Shown: piece by piece, positions 30,169 through 42,535 of the stretch
How positions within the stretch are numbered: the stretch's first letter is position 1
Layout: each line of letters starts with the position of its first letter
DNA from: Siderastrea radians
Lineage: Eukaryota > Cnidaria > Anthozoa > Scleractinia > Rhizangiidae
Direction: 5' to 3'
Assembly: GCA_964017195.1 (NCBI GenBank)
Contig: OZ024895.1
Location: forward strand, 46,371,673 to 46,435,672
DNA length: 64,000 nucleotides
The notes under the pieces: generated by a model
Databases searched by the model: none
What the model saw: only the letters and a program-made list of their open reading frames with translations
Told to the model about the DNA's origin: nothing
Position numbers and translations under genes: made by a program

Positions 30169-31284
30169 GTGTTAGAATCGCTGACCAGCCTTACCAACAC
30201 GCTAACGGAGATTGGGCATAGCCACCTTCTCGATAGGATCTGTTTCGAACGTATGACAACTTTGGCGTGGAATTCTTTTTCAAAGGAATGCGAGCAGACC
30301 ACTCTCTCCTCCGCAGAGATTTTTCGCAATTGTGCAGTCAAGGGGCGACTGAAGGAGGCCTCTGCAGAGGAGGGAGAGCAGACCACGACCTGCCTACAGT
30401 GGCTAACTACGCTTACAGAAGAGCACGCTGCATCGACGACGATTTGATGCGCATTTATCAGGCAGATTTTTCATATTTCACTGGGCCCAATTCGTTTTAT
30501 CCAGAAAAGATAATCAAAGGTGAGCCCCCAAACATCAAGACGCAACCAAAGACGCAGCCAGAAATGATCGAAGGAACAGGTTCCAAAGAAGAAGACACAA
30601 GACGAGAAGCTGTAATGCTAGAGTTTGCTGGAGAGTATGGAAGAGGCGTAAGACAGGAAAATGTCCGCTCAAAAACAAAAGAGCTAACACGCACACTGCC
30701 TTATGCCCTTAGTATGTGTCCCACTACCATCACAGCCTCGTCGGAGGAAAGAGAAGACGTAACGACAGCCTGCCTTGTTGTGTATGCTAATGTGGCACAG
30801 CGGGGTACCGCTGTACGAGTTCAAACCATTTACAAGAAAAATGACATTGTGGCCGTAAAACACAACCGCAGGAGAGAGAACTCACCTTTCTGGCTAGCTG
30901 TTGTTTTGGAAGATGTGCAAATTGACGTGAATGATGGAAATTTCGTACGGCAAAAAGTGTCTCTAAAGTGGCTAAATCAGACAAATGTAAAGTTAAAACT
31001 TTACATGCACATATGGTGATGTCCGTAATGGGAACTCCCCCAAGCCTATTTTAACCCGAGTTCTCGACTTTTCTTGTGAAGAACCAGACAGTATCACTTT
31101 ATCATCTAAGGAGGATAATAGGCTCTGTAGGATTGCAAATGGGGACTATGGGGACGATGATATCGAGAATGAGAACGAGAGTGGTACTGCAGAACCAACT
31201 CAAGAGGATGAAGGCGAAGAATCACTCCCGGTAAGACTGCCGGGGGTAAGTTTTCAGGACGGAGAACGACACGGTTCGTTCTAA
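30169..31284 (+). pseudogene. Broken ORF of unknown family (possibly a mobile-element gene)
   Basis: The longest non-repetitive frame runs 30,267-31,019 (250 codons) and I do not recognise it. Protein-like sequence spreads over three frames: an earlier frame up to about 30,283 (SHLLDRICFERMTTLAWNSF), the main frame (GGLCRGGRADHDLPTVANYA; later NSPFWLAVVLEDVQ), and from about 30,990 a third frame (YGDVRNGNSPKPILTRVLDF, then an acidic tail rich in Asp/Glu) to TAA at 31,282-31,284. The W-containing FWLAVVL block followed by charged sequence recalls chromatin/BAH-like folds in uncharacterised invertebrate transposon proteins, but this is only an impression. Two frameshifts imply a decayed single-exon gene; unannotated introns are an alternative. 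No ATG is assigned with confidence. Confidence 0.4.
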
Positions 31285-31299
31285 GATAAACGTTTTCTG

Positions 31300-32472
31300 G
31301 TCATTTAACTTTTCTCGTTGGACTACGGTATCTGTTACTTAAGTACGCCAGTATGTAATTGCAATGAGCGAGTTTTTAAAATATACAAATGTTACAAATG
31401 TTGCAAAGTTATAAGTATAGTCTGTTCCAGGCGTTCAGGTGGTGGGAAAAGCAGAAGTGACATTAATGTATAAGGAACGAGGATGGCGCGAATAAAAACC
31501 AGCCCCCTATGCTTCTCTAGCCTCCCTTCATTTTTCTCGCTTTTATTCTTCGCGCTACTTCGCACTATCGGAACATCTGGAACAGGTTACTTTCGGTATG
31601 GTGTAATTTAACAGTTTAAGATTCGGTAAGATAGCGCATTGACTTCCATGTAAACATTCATCCCCAGTGTGGTAGAATTTGCAGTCAGAAATAATCCCTT
31701 GGTAACAAAAGACAGCTATTTAAAGATAGCGATATTTTATTTCATCAGGTTTATAACTGTATCATGATCAGTGTCCCTATTCTTGTTTTAAACATTTCGA
31801 AATATTACGGACCTATAATTAATTTAGTAAGAGATAAATATACTATTCCCCCCTATTTATTGTGAATTTGTAACTGAATTTTTACATTTCCATGCGGCAA
31901 TTTAACAATTGTTTGAACCTAAAAAGCACTGATTTGTTAACGCTATTAGAATAAGAATAGTCTTAACTCGTCAGTATTTGTTCAAAGATGTGTAATCAGT
32001 GGACTTCAGAGAACACTCGTATTCACAGTCTTCACAGGTAAGGCAAAGAAGTATATTTTATTCTAATTCGCTCCCCACTCAACCGAATATAAAACATTTA
32101 TCATGTAATAAGCAACCACTATTGGTGTGTGTCAACACGAGCCGTGTGCGACCCTCTTTATTATGTCTTATCAACTTATATGGTAATAAAGCTTACAAGC
32201 ATAATACAAAGAAAGTATCAAGCACTGAAACTACAATCTCAACATAAGCTCGTATAACAATAGTATAGATATACAAATACTTAGAATATTTTGTAAATAT
32301 AAATACGGAAAACAAAATTCATAACCCTTAGTCATTGGGTTTATTTAATTTTTGAGGGCGAAGGGACGGACGTATGACTCGAATGAATATAAATGAAGGC
32401 AATGCACTATATATACCAACGCTCCCGCTAATGTACCAATTGTAACATAATACCCCAGAGGGTTACGTATGC
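31300..32472. other. No gene seen
   Basis: AT-rich intergenic sequence. A weak tandem echo of ACAAATGTTACAAATGTTGCAAA occurs near 31,385. No supported coding or RNA feature. Confidence 0.4.
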
Positions 32473-32657
32473 TATTCAAAGTCATTTGAATAGTAATATA
32501 TTATGCATGCAGGTCAGAAGTCTGTGAAAATGGGTTCGTTATTCCCTTGGCTCTCTTCTATTGGTTTGGCGGTAATATATTAGCCGCTCCCTGGCGTCGA
32601 TAGCACATTTTGAGGTCTTTCGACGGTAAAACACCACGACGACAGTTCAAATTTCGC
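32473..32657 (+). repeat. 180-bp direct repeat, left copy
   Basis: It is almost identical to 40,632-40,815. It begins with the near-palindrome CTATTCAAAGTCATTTGAAT and ends CACGACGACAGTTCAAAT. The two copies are in the same orientation 8.16 kb apart and bracket the 57-bp satellite. A short word CGCACCGAACACAGATCGC just to its right is found inverted just right of the other copy (about 40,838). Confidence 0.85.
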
Positions 32658-33439
32658 TTAATCCCTCGTCTTAATCGCACCGAACACAGATCGCCCGTTT
32701 GCTTTTTCCAAAAAATTCTGTTTCCTGCCTTCGCGATCAAGCAAGAGCCGGCTTAGCACACTCAGCTTTCCAAAGAGAGCAGCGTCCTTTTTCTTCTGGG
32801 TCCTGGTGTTTCTACAAGTAGCCCTTCAGGTCTGTGTTTGCAGTTTAATTTGTTTTTCAGTTTAGGACGCTTCTTGTTTGCCGCGTCCATTTGCTGTCAG
32901 CTTTTAGTTCCATTGTGCGGCAGTGATATGCTGGGTTTTGCGATTTCGGGTAGGGCTTATTTCTAAGCTTTCATACGTTTTGTTTTGTTTTGTTCTTTGC
33001 TTTGTATTTTAAATGCAACGTGTTCCTGGCACTACGGGTTTTTATCAACGGCGCTAACGGATCAATGTACATTTCGGCTTTGCTGCTCGTACTGTAGTGT
33101 TTTTAGCTTCCTCTAGACTTACGGGATTCGGTGTTTTGGTTTACCTTCCCTCGTCTAGATTAGTTTATTTCTTCTGTACGCTCGGTAGCCACGGTTCCTT
33201 TGCCAAGGTTTTGCTCGAGGTGTTAACACATACGTGGCAAAGTTCATTGTCCCTCTTGGTGTTTTAGTATTCAAAGACTGTTTTTGATACGGTGCAACAT
33301 GCGCCGGTTTTGGGGCGGAATTTCGTCATACATTCTTGTTTTTTGTGTCTTTGTGCCGTTGTCAGAACAGTTGGTGGAATTATTATTATTTTCACTGGGT
33401 TTTATTTGCATTGTTTAGGATAAGTATCCGATTGGTTTC
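32658..33439. other. Unique-looking lead-in to the satellite; no gene seen
   Basis: T-rich sequence with TTTTGTTTTG runs near 32,980; no convincing coding frame. Confidence 0.4.
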
Positions 33440-36400
33440 GACCCCTTGTCAGTGTGCCTTATTTGTGAAGAACGCGTTTGTTTTTCTGATTGGCTTCGGG
33501 CCCTTGTCAGAAAGTTTAGTTGTTGACAACACGTTGAATTTTTGGTTGGCTTCGGGCCCTTGTCAAAGTGTTTATTTGTTGAGAACGCGTTTGGATTTCT
33601 GATTGGCTTCGGGCCCTTTTCAGAAGGTTTCGTTGTTGACAACGCGTTGATTTTTCTGATTGGCCTCTGGCCCTTGTCAAGGTGTTTATTTGTTGAGAAC
33701 GCGTTTGGTTTTCTGATTCGCTTCGGGCCCTTGTCAGAGTGTTTAGTTGCTGACAATGCGTTTGGATTTCTGATTGGCTTCGGGCCCTTGTCAGATAGTT
33801 TAGTTGTGACAAAGCGTTTGGATTTCTGATTGGCTTTGGGCCCTTGTCAGAGTGTTTAGTTGTTGACAACGCGTTTGGATTTCTGATTTGCTTCGGACCC
33901 TTTTCAGAAAGTTTAGTTGTTGACAACGCGTTGATTTTCTGATTGGCCTCTGGCCCTTGTCCAGGTGTTTATTTGTTGAAAACGCGTTTGGATTTCTGAT
34001 TGGCCTCGGGCCCTTGTCAGATAGTTTAGTTGTTGACAACGCGTTTGGATTTCTGATTGGCGTCGGGCCCTTGTGAGATAGTTTAGTTGTTGACAAAGCG
34101 TTTGGATTTCTGATTGGCTTTGGGCCCTTGTCAGAGTGTTTAGTTGTCGACAACTCGTTTGGATTTCTGATTGGCTTCGGGCCCTTTTCAGAAAGTTTAG
34201 TTGTTGACAACTCGTTGATTTTCTGATTGGCCTCTGGCCCTTGTCAAGGTGTTTATTTGTTGACAACGCGTTTGGATTTCTGATTGGCTTTGGGCCCTTG
34301 TCGGATAGTTTAGTTGTGACAACGCGTTTGGATTTCTGATTGGCTTTGGGCCCTTGTCAGAGTGTTTAGTTGTCGACAACGCGTTTGGATTTCTGATTGG
34401 CTTCGGACCCTTTTCAGAAAGTTTAGTTGTTGACAACGCGTTGATTTTCTGATTGGCCTCTGGCCCTTGTCAAGGTGTTTGTTTGTTGAAAACGCGTTTG
34501 GATTTCTGATTGGCTTCGGGCCCTTGTCAGATAGTTTAGTTGTTGACAACGCGTTTGGATTTCTGATTGGCGTCGGGCCCTTGTCAGATAGTTTAGTTGT
34601 TGACAAAGCGTTTGGATTTCTGATTGGCTTTGGGCCCTTGTCAGATAGTTTAGCTGTTGACAACGCGTTTGGATTTCTGATTGGCTTCGGGCCCTTGTCA
34701 GATAGTTTAGTTGTGACAACGCGTTCGGATTTCTGATTGGCTTTGGGCCCTTGTCAGAGTGTTTAGTTATCGACAACGCGTTTGGATTTCTGATTGGCTT
34801 TGGGCCCTTGTCAGAGTGTTTAGTTGTCGACAACGCGTTTGGATTTCTGATTGGCTTCGGACCCTTTTCAGAAAGTTTAGTTGTTGACAACGCGTTGATT
34901 TTCTGATTGGCCTCTGGCCCTTGTCAAGGTGTTTATTTGTTGAAAACGCGTTTGGATTTCTGATTGGCTTCGGGCCCTTGTCAGATAGTTTAGTTGTTGA
35001 CAACGCGTTTGGATTTCTGATTGGCGTCGGGCCCTTGTCAGATAGTTTAGTTGTTGACAAAGCGTTTGGATTTCTGATTGGCTTTGGGCCCTTGTCAGAT
35101 AGTTTAGCTGTTGACAACGCGTTTGGATTTCTGATTGGCTTCGGGCCCTTGTCAGATAGTTTAGTTGTGACAACGCGTTCGGATTTCTGATTGGCTTTGG
35201 GCTCTTGTCAGAGTGTTTAGTTATCGACAACGCGTTTGGATTTCTGATTGGCTTCGGGCCCTTTTCACAAAGTTTAGTTGTTGACAACGCGTTGATTTTC
35301 TGATTGGCCTCCGGCCCTTGTCAAGGTGTTTATTTGTTGAAAACGCGTTTGGATTTCTGATTGGCTTCGGGCCCTTGTCAGATGGTTTAGCTGTTGACAA
35401 AGCGTTTTGATTTCTGATTGACCTCGGGCCCTTGTCAAGGTGTTTATTTGTTGAAAACGCGTTTGGATTTCTGATTGGCTTTGGGCCCTTGTCAGAGTGT
35501 TTAGTTGTTGACAACGCGTTTGGATTTCTGATTGGCGTCGGGCCCTTGTCAGATAGTTTAGTTGTTGACAAAGCGTTTGGATTTCTGATTGGCTTTGGGC
35601 CCTTGTCAGAGTGTTTAGCTGCTGACAACGCGTTTGGTTTTCTGATTGGCTTCGGGCCCTTGTCAGATAGTTTAGCTGTTGACAACGCGTTTGGATTTCT
35701 GATTGGCCTCGGGCCCTTGTCAGATAGTTTAGTTGTGACAACGCGTTCGGATTTCCGATTGGCTTTGGGCCCTTGTCAGAGTGTTTAGTTGTCGACAACG
35801 CGTTTGGATTTCTGATTGGCTTCGGGCCCTTTTCATAAAGTTTAGTTGTTGACAACGCGTTGATTTTCTGATTGGCCTCCGGCCCTTGTCAAGATGTTTA
35901 TTTGTTGAAAACGCGTTTTTTATTTCTGATTGGCTTCGGGCCCTTGTCAGATAGTTTAGCTGTTGACAAAGCGTTTTGATTTCTGATTGACGTCGGGCCC
36001 TTGTCAGATAGTTTAGTTGTTGAGAACGCGTTTGGATTTCTGATTGGCTTTGGGCCCTTGTCAGAGTGTTTAGTTGCTGACAACGCCTTTGGTTTTCTGA
36101 TTGGCTTCGGGCCCTTGTCAGAAAATTTAGTTGTTGACAACGCGTTGAGTTTCTGATTGGCTTTGGGCCCTTGTCAGAGTGTTTATTTGTTGAGAACGTG
36201 TTTGGATTTCTGATTGGCTTCGGGCCCTTGTGAGCAAGTTTAGTTGTTGACAACGCATTGAGTTTCTGATTGGCTTCGGGCCCTTGTCAGACTGTTTATT
36301 TGTTGAGAACGCGTTTGGTCTTATGATTGGTTTCGGGCCCTTGTGAGAATGTTTAGATGTTGAGAACGCGTTGAGCTTCTAATTGACTTCGGGCCTTTGT

Positions 36401-36575
36401 CAGAGTGTTTATTTGTCGAGAACGCGTTTGTTTTCTGATTGGCTTGTCAGAAGGTTTTGTGGTTTAGAACGTGTTGAGTTTCTGATTAGCTTCGGGCCCT
36501 TGTCAGAGTGTTTATTCGTTTAGAACGCCTTTGCTTTTCTGTTTAGCTTCAGGCCCTTGTCAGAAAATTTAGTTG
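33440..36575. repeat. 57-bp tandem satellite, about 55 copies, with higher-order structure
   Basis: The unit is GCGTTTGGATTTCTGATTGG followed by CTTCGGGCCCTTGTCAGATA and GTTTAGTTGTTGACAAC, with 1-3-base variants. A marker variant (GATTGGCCTCTGGCCCTTGT, GTTTATTTGTTGA) recurs every 4-10 units, and a block of about 454 bp (8 units) is nearly perfectly duplicated (about 34,440-34,890 and 34,895-35,345). Every unit holds CTGATTGGC, the reverse complement of a CCAAT box. Because 57 is 3x19, open 19-residue-repeat frames run for up to 193 codons on both strands; I treat these as satellite artefacts. Confidence 0.93.
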
Positions 36576-39500
36576 CTGAGAACACGGTAAGTTCATGATT
36601 GGCTTCGAGTGTACTTTTATTTGTTTTACTCGCTTTGCAACTGTTTAACTTAGCGAGTAGGCTGGAATTCTCTCTTGTTTTTTGGCTCCGTTTCCGTCAT
36701 TGTATCTTCAATGTTGAAAATGTGTCATAATTGATGGACTTTGCACTTTTGTTAGTGTTCTTTTTACTTTATTCATATTAGGTTCGTTGGGTTTTATTAG
36801 AAATTAAAGTTTTTCCCTTTTCTTCACATTTACTTGGTTGGGAACAGCAATCCGCACGGGCATTTCGTTGATCTGCGAGTGTCACGTGTATACTTTCCGT
36901 TTTCGGGAGAGAGGAGTGCTGTTTCCTGACCGGGTCTCCCACCTTAACCCTAAATTGCCGTTAGCCATTTTGAATTTTGTTTTCCCTCTTGGCTCAGTGT
37001 TGTTTTGTTGGTTGGCAAAACAATAAGCTACGGTAACGTAAGCTGTAAAATTATTCTTGCAAAAGTTGTAATTTTAATCGATCAAATGTTCTATGTTTAC
37101 ATCCTTAGAAGTTTTATTATAATGGGTTAGGGTCGTCGGAGACCCGGTCAGGAAATGGCATGGCAGGTGCCAGAATTGGCTTTTTTCACGTCTATCCTAA
37201 TGAAGAAATTGTTGTGAATTCAGGGAACCCGGAAGGTCATGCGGGAGAAACAGCAAGCCTCCTTTTAAGTCTGGCAAGTTAATAATGGATGGTCGGTTTT
37301 TACATGCGAGGAACAAAAAAGATTAGTGAAATAAAAGAAAAATCTTCCTCTTTTCATGAGTTACACTTCGGTTGTTGGAGAGCTGTAGCGCTTTAATGCG
37401 GGTCCCTTGGAAAATTCATGTGTGGTGGCTATTGATTATGTTGTTCCTCCTCTTAGTGTATAACGTTTGGTATTCAGGTCTTAACTTGTCAGTATCCTTC
37501 AATTTTAACGTCATGTTTTTTATTATTAGCGGTTCAGTGAAGGTTGTTTTTATTAAATTGTTGAATATCGGAGCGATCGCGAGTCAAACGTTGGTGAACT
37601 GTAACTTAATTCCTTGAACATTTTCTATTGTTGTTTTTCTCTGAGGTTGGTTTGGTTTTCTTTACCTGTTTTTTTTCGAATGCTTCATTATCACTTCTCC
37701 TTTGTCTTCAGCTTCTGCATTCTGTCTTTGACAACTTATGTGAGTTTACCAGTTTATTGTTGCACAGCTTTCGTAAAGGAAGAGCAAGAGTGTTGCCGAT
37801 TCCTGCTTAAATATCTCGTTGAATCTCGTTCCACGGGCACGTTTTGACGGAGCGAAAAATTTAAAGGAAAGCGAATGCAGTGGAGAGCTCATATTATGGC
37901 TGTTTCAAATTTACTTTGCGTTGCAATTTTTGTTTAAGTATGGTACCGATTGTATCATTCATTTAGTTTGTTTAGTTCCTTTGGGACGCTTACGACATTT
38001 TTGTAGTGTTCGGAACTAAACCGATTACAAAACAATCCTTGTGACTCTGGCGCAATTAATATTTGCTTTTTTAATGTGGCTCAGAAACAATTAGAAACCC
38101 CCTCCAAAGAGGAAACAAAAAGAAGTCTTTACATGCAAGGGCTTGTTGGCACGAACCAGGCTTGGTGAGAAAAGTGTACATAATAAAAATATGTTAAGTG
38201 TACAAGTGGAGACGAAGAATAGTGTGGAGAAGCATATGCAGAAAATACGAGCAAGTGGCTTAAGAAACCAGATCACTCCTGAACCTGAGCTTACTAAAAA
38301 CCCATGCAGAACGTTTTGGCAGTGGTTTGTCAAGTAAAGATAGTGATATGGATCTCGCACTAAGATGTCTTCTTTTTCAACTAATTTAAACACGCCTATA
38401 ATGTCCGAGGAACAGAAAATTTCTGATGAAAGGGAAAAACTGTCACCTTCTTTGTTTTTACTTATTTTCATAATAATACTGATCAAAATTTAAAACAAAC
38501 CCAGGAAATGATGGCTTTACTAATTAAGTTCAAGCCAAGTCAAGGCTTCGATTTTGTTTTTCAAAATATACAAATGTGTATGGTGAACAATAAGCGCCTC
38601 TAACCAGGTGTAAGAGGCGTGATCCACTTTCTTTTGTCCCCATTTCTTTATTGCAGTTGCAGAAAAGTTGGTTTTCTGCCATTCGGCAGAACGTAGATAT
38701 AAAGAGCAGTTAAGTTGTTAATGGAAAGAAAGGTCCAACACTATTTATTACGATGTGGGGATGACGCAATTGCAGTTTTGTCCGGCACAGACTGAACTAA
38801 AATATAACCTAGGCTGCTGGATCTCTTCTCTTTAGAAATATTTGAGCTCTTAAGGTAAATAGTGCAGAAACTGAGGATAAGTTCTTAAGTTCTTCAAAGA
38901 AAATGAGCTTAAATCTTGTGGCATTAAGTAGCCGAATGCGAACATAATAGCTTTTGGATTTATCTCAGATACGATCAAGACTGCCGGAAGAAAATATTTT
39001 CATTCAAAGACTTGGGTAATTTCAAAGCGGTAAAATGCCTGGCCCTTAGAGGAACTATAGATAGATCCGCCTTTGCAAGGTGCTTGTTCCATTAATGCTC
39101 GGAATTGTCTATTCCTAAAGAATTTAAATGAAAGAGTTGAATCAACTGTTAGTCAAATTATTGTGGATAGCAGTGGTATAAATGATGATTCTTTTAGGCT
39201 GGAATGGTTGTAGGCAAATATTTTCAAAAATGGAATTTGGAATCGTTCACTACTGCGCCTGCTGGGGCCCACGAGAGGTGGTTTCGTTCTTAGCTGTGAC
39301 AATAGCTTTATGTCAGTAATACAGGATCTTTTCTCAGTTCTATTACGAACTCTTCTTTTATTGGTCAGATTTCCGTGACACTTGTGCCTTAGAACGAGAG
39401 TGACAAAATAGTATTTGGTAAGTTAAAGAAAACTTAAAGAGTTTGCAGCTGAATCCGAGGTAATTTATTCCACTGAGATTTGCGGTTTTATTCAAGCTCA

Positions 39501-40570
39501 TAAGACTATTTTGGCGACTTTTCAAACGGGACTTTAATACCAAATGTATATTTTGACAGTGTGCAGGTTTTAGTCTCAATACCATCTCTGTAAAACAAAT
39601 TCTTGCTGTACGCCAACACTTCCCCCGTTTGTTTGGATTGGCGACAATATCTTCGATATCAAGTAAAGAAAACAAACGGTTAACTCATTGCTCGTGCAGA
39701 GAAAACAAAATTTCCTAAAATCTTTTATAAACTATATAAGTCATTTTAATGTCTCAGATCGAATGAAACAGATCGTCTTTTACCGCTTTAAGTCATACGC
39801 GAGAGCATTTTAGTGCAAAGTGCTTAACTCTATTCTCTACAATAACACCAGACTGTGAGAACAGGGGCTAAAGCAGAACATCTGTCTATTTTTGCGAGTA
39901 TTAACTGTTAACCTGGTTCCATCTCCTTTAACAGCGTTCCTACGCGAAGCTGTCGGCACGAATTAGCATTTGTATGGATGCCAACTTCAAAATGTCCTCA
40001 CTCTCCTTACTCTCCAAGTTGCGAAAATACATCTGAACAACGTCCTTTACTTAGGAGACTGCAGAAAAGGTCACATTCGACCCAAAACTTAATTTCAAAC
40101 CAAATCAATGTTTAATGCGAATCTGAAAGGAAAATCTGTGACTCTAAAAGACTGCATAAAGAGGAAATTCTGTGTTGAGACTATGTAAAGTCTGCATAAG
40201 GAAAAAGCAGGTACCAAGCCAAACCAATTAGGTTGATTAGCGCAGTTCCCTTCCTTGCTAGTCGCACGTTTTGTTTCTCTTTTGATTTTTTTGCGTTCGT
40301 TGTCTGTTTTTAGCTAGTTTGTTTTTTAAACTTTTCACTGCTAATTGACTTGACCTGGTGAGGTGCTATAGTGTATCATTGTAAATGGTAGGGATGCATG
40401 AGGTTTTGAAGTTGGCAGAGCCTCTCTCTCACTGGAAATATCGCTGTTTTCTCAAGAACTGGTACTGTTTTTTGGGGGTGGGGGGATTTTTTGTAAGGTT
40501 TGGAGAGGTAGGTGGGTCCTGGGCCATTTTCAGATGTTCACTCAGCAGAGCGTAGTAAGAGGGTGATGAA
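36576..40570. other. Four kilobases with no gene recognised
   Basis: Scanned on both strands: AT-rich sequence with scattered short ORFs (longest ~130 codons, none protein-like, no paired splice signals flanking conserved motifs). No tRNA, terminal repeat or array stands out except G-rich runs near 40,470-40,500. Confidence 0.4.
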
Positions 40571-40571
40571 G

Positions 40572-41060
40572 CCGGAGTGTTGCTTCCCATCTCTTAACCA
40601 ATAACAATGACCGAAGAAAGAATATAGTACTATTCAAAGTCACTTGAAAAGTAATATATTATGCATGCAGGTCAGAAGTCCGTGAAAATGGGTTCGTTAT
40701 CCCCTTGGCTCTCTTCTATTGGTTTGGCGGTAATGTATTAGCCGCTCCCTGGCGTCGATAGCACATTTTGAGGTCTTTCGACGGTAAAACACCACGACGA
40801 CAGTTCAAATGTCGCGACCCGCCCTCCCTCCCCTCGCGATCTGTGTTCGGTGCAGCAGCCCAACGGCGAAGCGGGGGATTTTCCCTTCGAACGTGTTTTC
40901 TAATGCGTTATGGTTTCTGTATCCTCGTACCTCCAAGACGCCCGAAGGGAAAATCCCTCGCTCCGCCATGCAGCGACGCTCTGTGTCGTTTCTGACTACG
41001 CCGGAGTGTTGCTTCCCATCTCTTAACCCAATAACAATGACCGAAGAAAGAACATAGTAC
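40572..41060. repeat. Direct duplication of ~58 bp around a 370-bp segment with an inverted repeat
   Basis: GCCGGAGTGTTGCTTCCCAT and the following ~40 bases occur at 40,570-40,628 and 41,001-41,060. The segment between contains the second 180-bp repeat and an inverted pair: GCGAAGCGGGGGATTTTCCC at about 40,866 and CGAAGGGAAAATCCCTCGCT at about 40,952. Confidence 0.75.
40632..40815 (+). repeat. 180-bp direct repeat, right copy
   Basis: Near-identical to 32,473-32,657 (substitutions such as ATTTGAATAG to ACTTGAAAAG). After GACAGTTCAAAT the two loci diverge. Confidence 0.85.
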
Positions 41061-41204
41061 TGTAAAGATTATACTTATAATATTTCATAGAAACTTAGCT
41101 ACTTTTCTGGTAAAAAAAAGAACAGTTATCTTTCATTTTTACCTTTTAATAACAAACCTGTTATTGAAGTCATTTCGTTCCGAAAACAATCTAGAAAGGA
41201 AGCG

Positions 41205-41325
41205 TTGGAAACCAGAACCTGGAATCGAGCAACTTTTGGACCGTGGAATCCGGAATCCACAGCGTGGAATCCAGAATGCAAGGCTCTCTTGGATTACCTT
41301 ACATGGGCCGAATGAATTAATGGCA
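41205..41325. repeat. GGAATCC-motif array, family member 2
   Basis: GGAATCCGGAATCC and GGAATCCAGAAT words are followed by TGGATTACCTTACATGGGCC and GAATGAATTAAT, the inverted form of the left edge of the 28,512 copy. Confidence 0.6.
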
Positions 41326-41709
41326 ATGATCCAAACTAGTGCCAAGCCTTTCTCTTCTTGCTCGTAAGGGACACATATCCAAACAAAAACGCATTGTAGC
41401 TAATATTATTCACTGACGTCATAAATTCGCGCCAAAATTCAGTAAACGGCAACTATACTACAATTAGATTAAATTCTAACCCCCTCTCCCCTTTCAATGT
41501 CGATGATGGTAGGTTTGAACGAAAATACCGAAATTCGTGCAACACTGATACGGGATTGGGGGGGTGCCGACATGGTATGAATGAGAGTGTCTCGATCTAT
41601 TTGCAATATTTGCTTGTTGCGTGTGGCGTGTGTCGATTATACTTTTCAAGCATCCCAAAAAACGTAGTACCAATTATATTTAGCTTGGTATCGAAGTCGT
41701 CCCATCTTT

Positions 41710-42227
41710 AAGGTGGCTATTTATTAGCAAGGGAGCTCCATTTGGTAAATCGAATTTTCGGTAAGTAAGCTTTAACCGATTTCAATGATTTTTAGTATTC
41801 TACGTAAAGAATGTTCAAACATAGCATTAAACTTAGATCTTAGCATTACGTTAGTGTTCTTGCAACAGCTAAGGCAAGTACAAAAACATAATATTTTGGA
41901 GCCAAAATTGAACAATCAACTGCGCAGAAATTTTTACCCAGCCGATTTCGTAGAAACTTGCTCACAGCAGACCTTGAAGTCTTAAAACTTATTGAGCGTA
42001 ATTAGTAAAAAATTTGTCGTTGTTTAGTGGAAAATATTCGCGTTTCCCTGCAAAGGCTTGTATCTCTTAATAGCTGAACTTGTTTGCCCTAAATCTAAAA
42101 GTTTTGTAAAATTCGAACATTCTTTGTTTAGGACACCAAAACTCACTTAATCGGTTAAAGCTTGCTTGCCGAAAATTCGATTTATAAAATGGAGCCTCCG
42201 CGCTAATTAATAAACGCGAACCACCTT
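41710..42227. mobile_element. 0.52-kb inverted-repeat element, arms ~110 bp
   Basis: The left arm starts AAGGTGGCTATTTATTAGCA and contains AAATCGAATTTTCGGTAAGT and AAGCTTTAACCGATT. The reverse complement of the right arm starts AAGGTGGTTCGCGTTTATTA and contains AAATCGAATTTTCGGCAAGC and AAGCTTTAACCGATT, continuing to AAAGAATGTTC in both. No transposase ORF or clear target duplication. Confidence 0.75.
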
Positions 42228-42535
42228 GATTCAGTGTTAATTTATAGTAGGCTGGCACTGGCCCTTTCGGGCCCGAGTCGGTTGACTACTCTCAATCTCC
42301 AATTAGCCTCTTAATCAAATGCAAACTCTAAAAAATAATTCAATTTGAAATACCAGTCCCTTCCTCCTCGAAACATCTCAAAAATATTAATGTACGATAT
42401 TATTCATGATTGATGCTAAAAGCGATTAACTGTCCGAATTAAATGTTGATTGTTTTAAGGTGCAAAGTTAAATTTTACGCGCTGGAAAAGGACTGTGTGC
42501 ATGCAATGACTCGGCTGAACGACGGCGGAAAGACG

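Noticed and set aside
33415..36253. Many long open frames on both strands across the 57-bp satellite (up to 193 codons; repeats such as STTKHSDKGPKPIRNPNAL)
   Set aside because: The unit length is a multiple of three and lacks stops in several frames on both strands; there is no start context, splice support or non-repeat protein sequence.
32473..40815. LTR retrotransposon flanked by 180-bp LTRs
   Set aside because: No TG...CA ends, no primer-binding site or polypurine tract was seen, and no gag-pol frame lies between the repeats.
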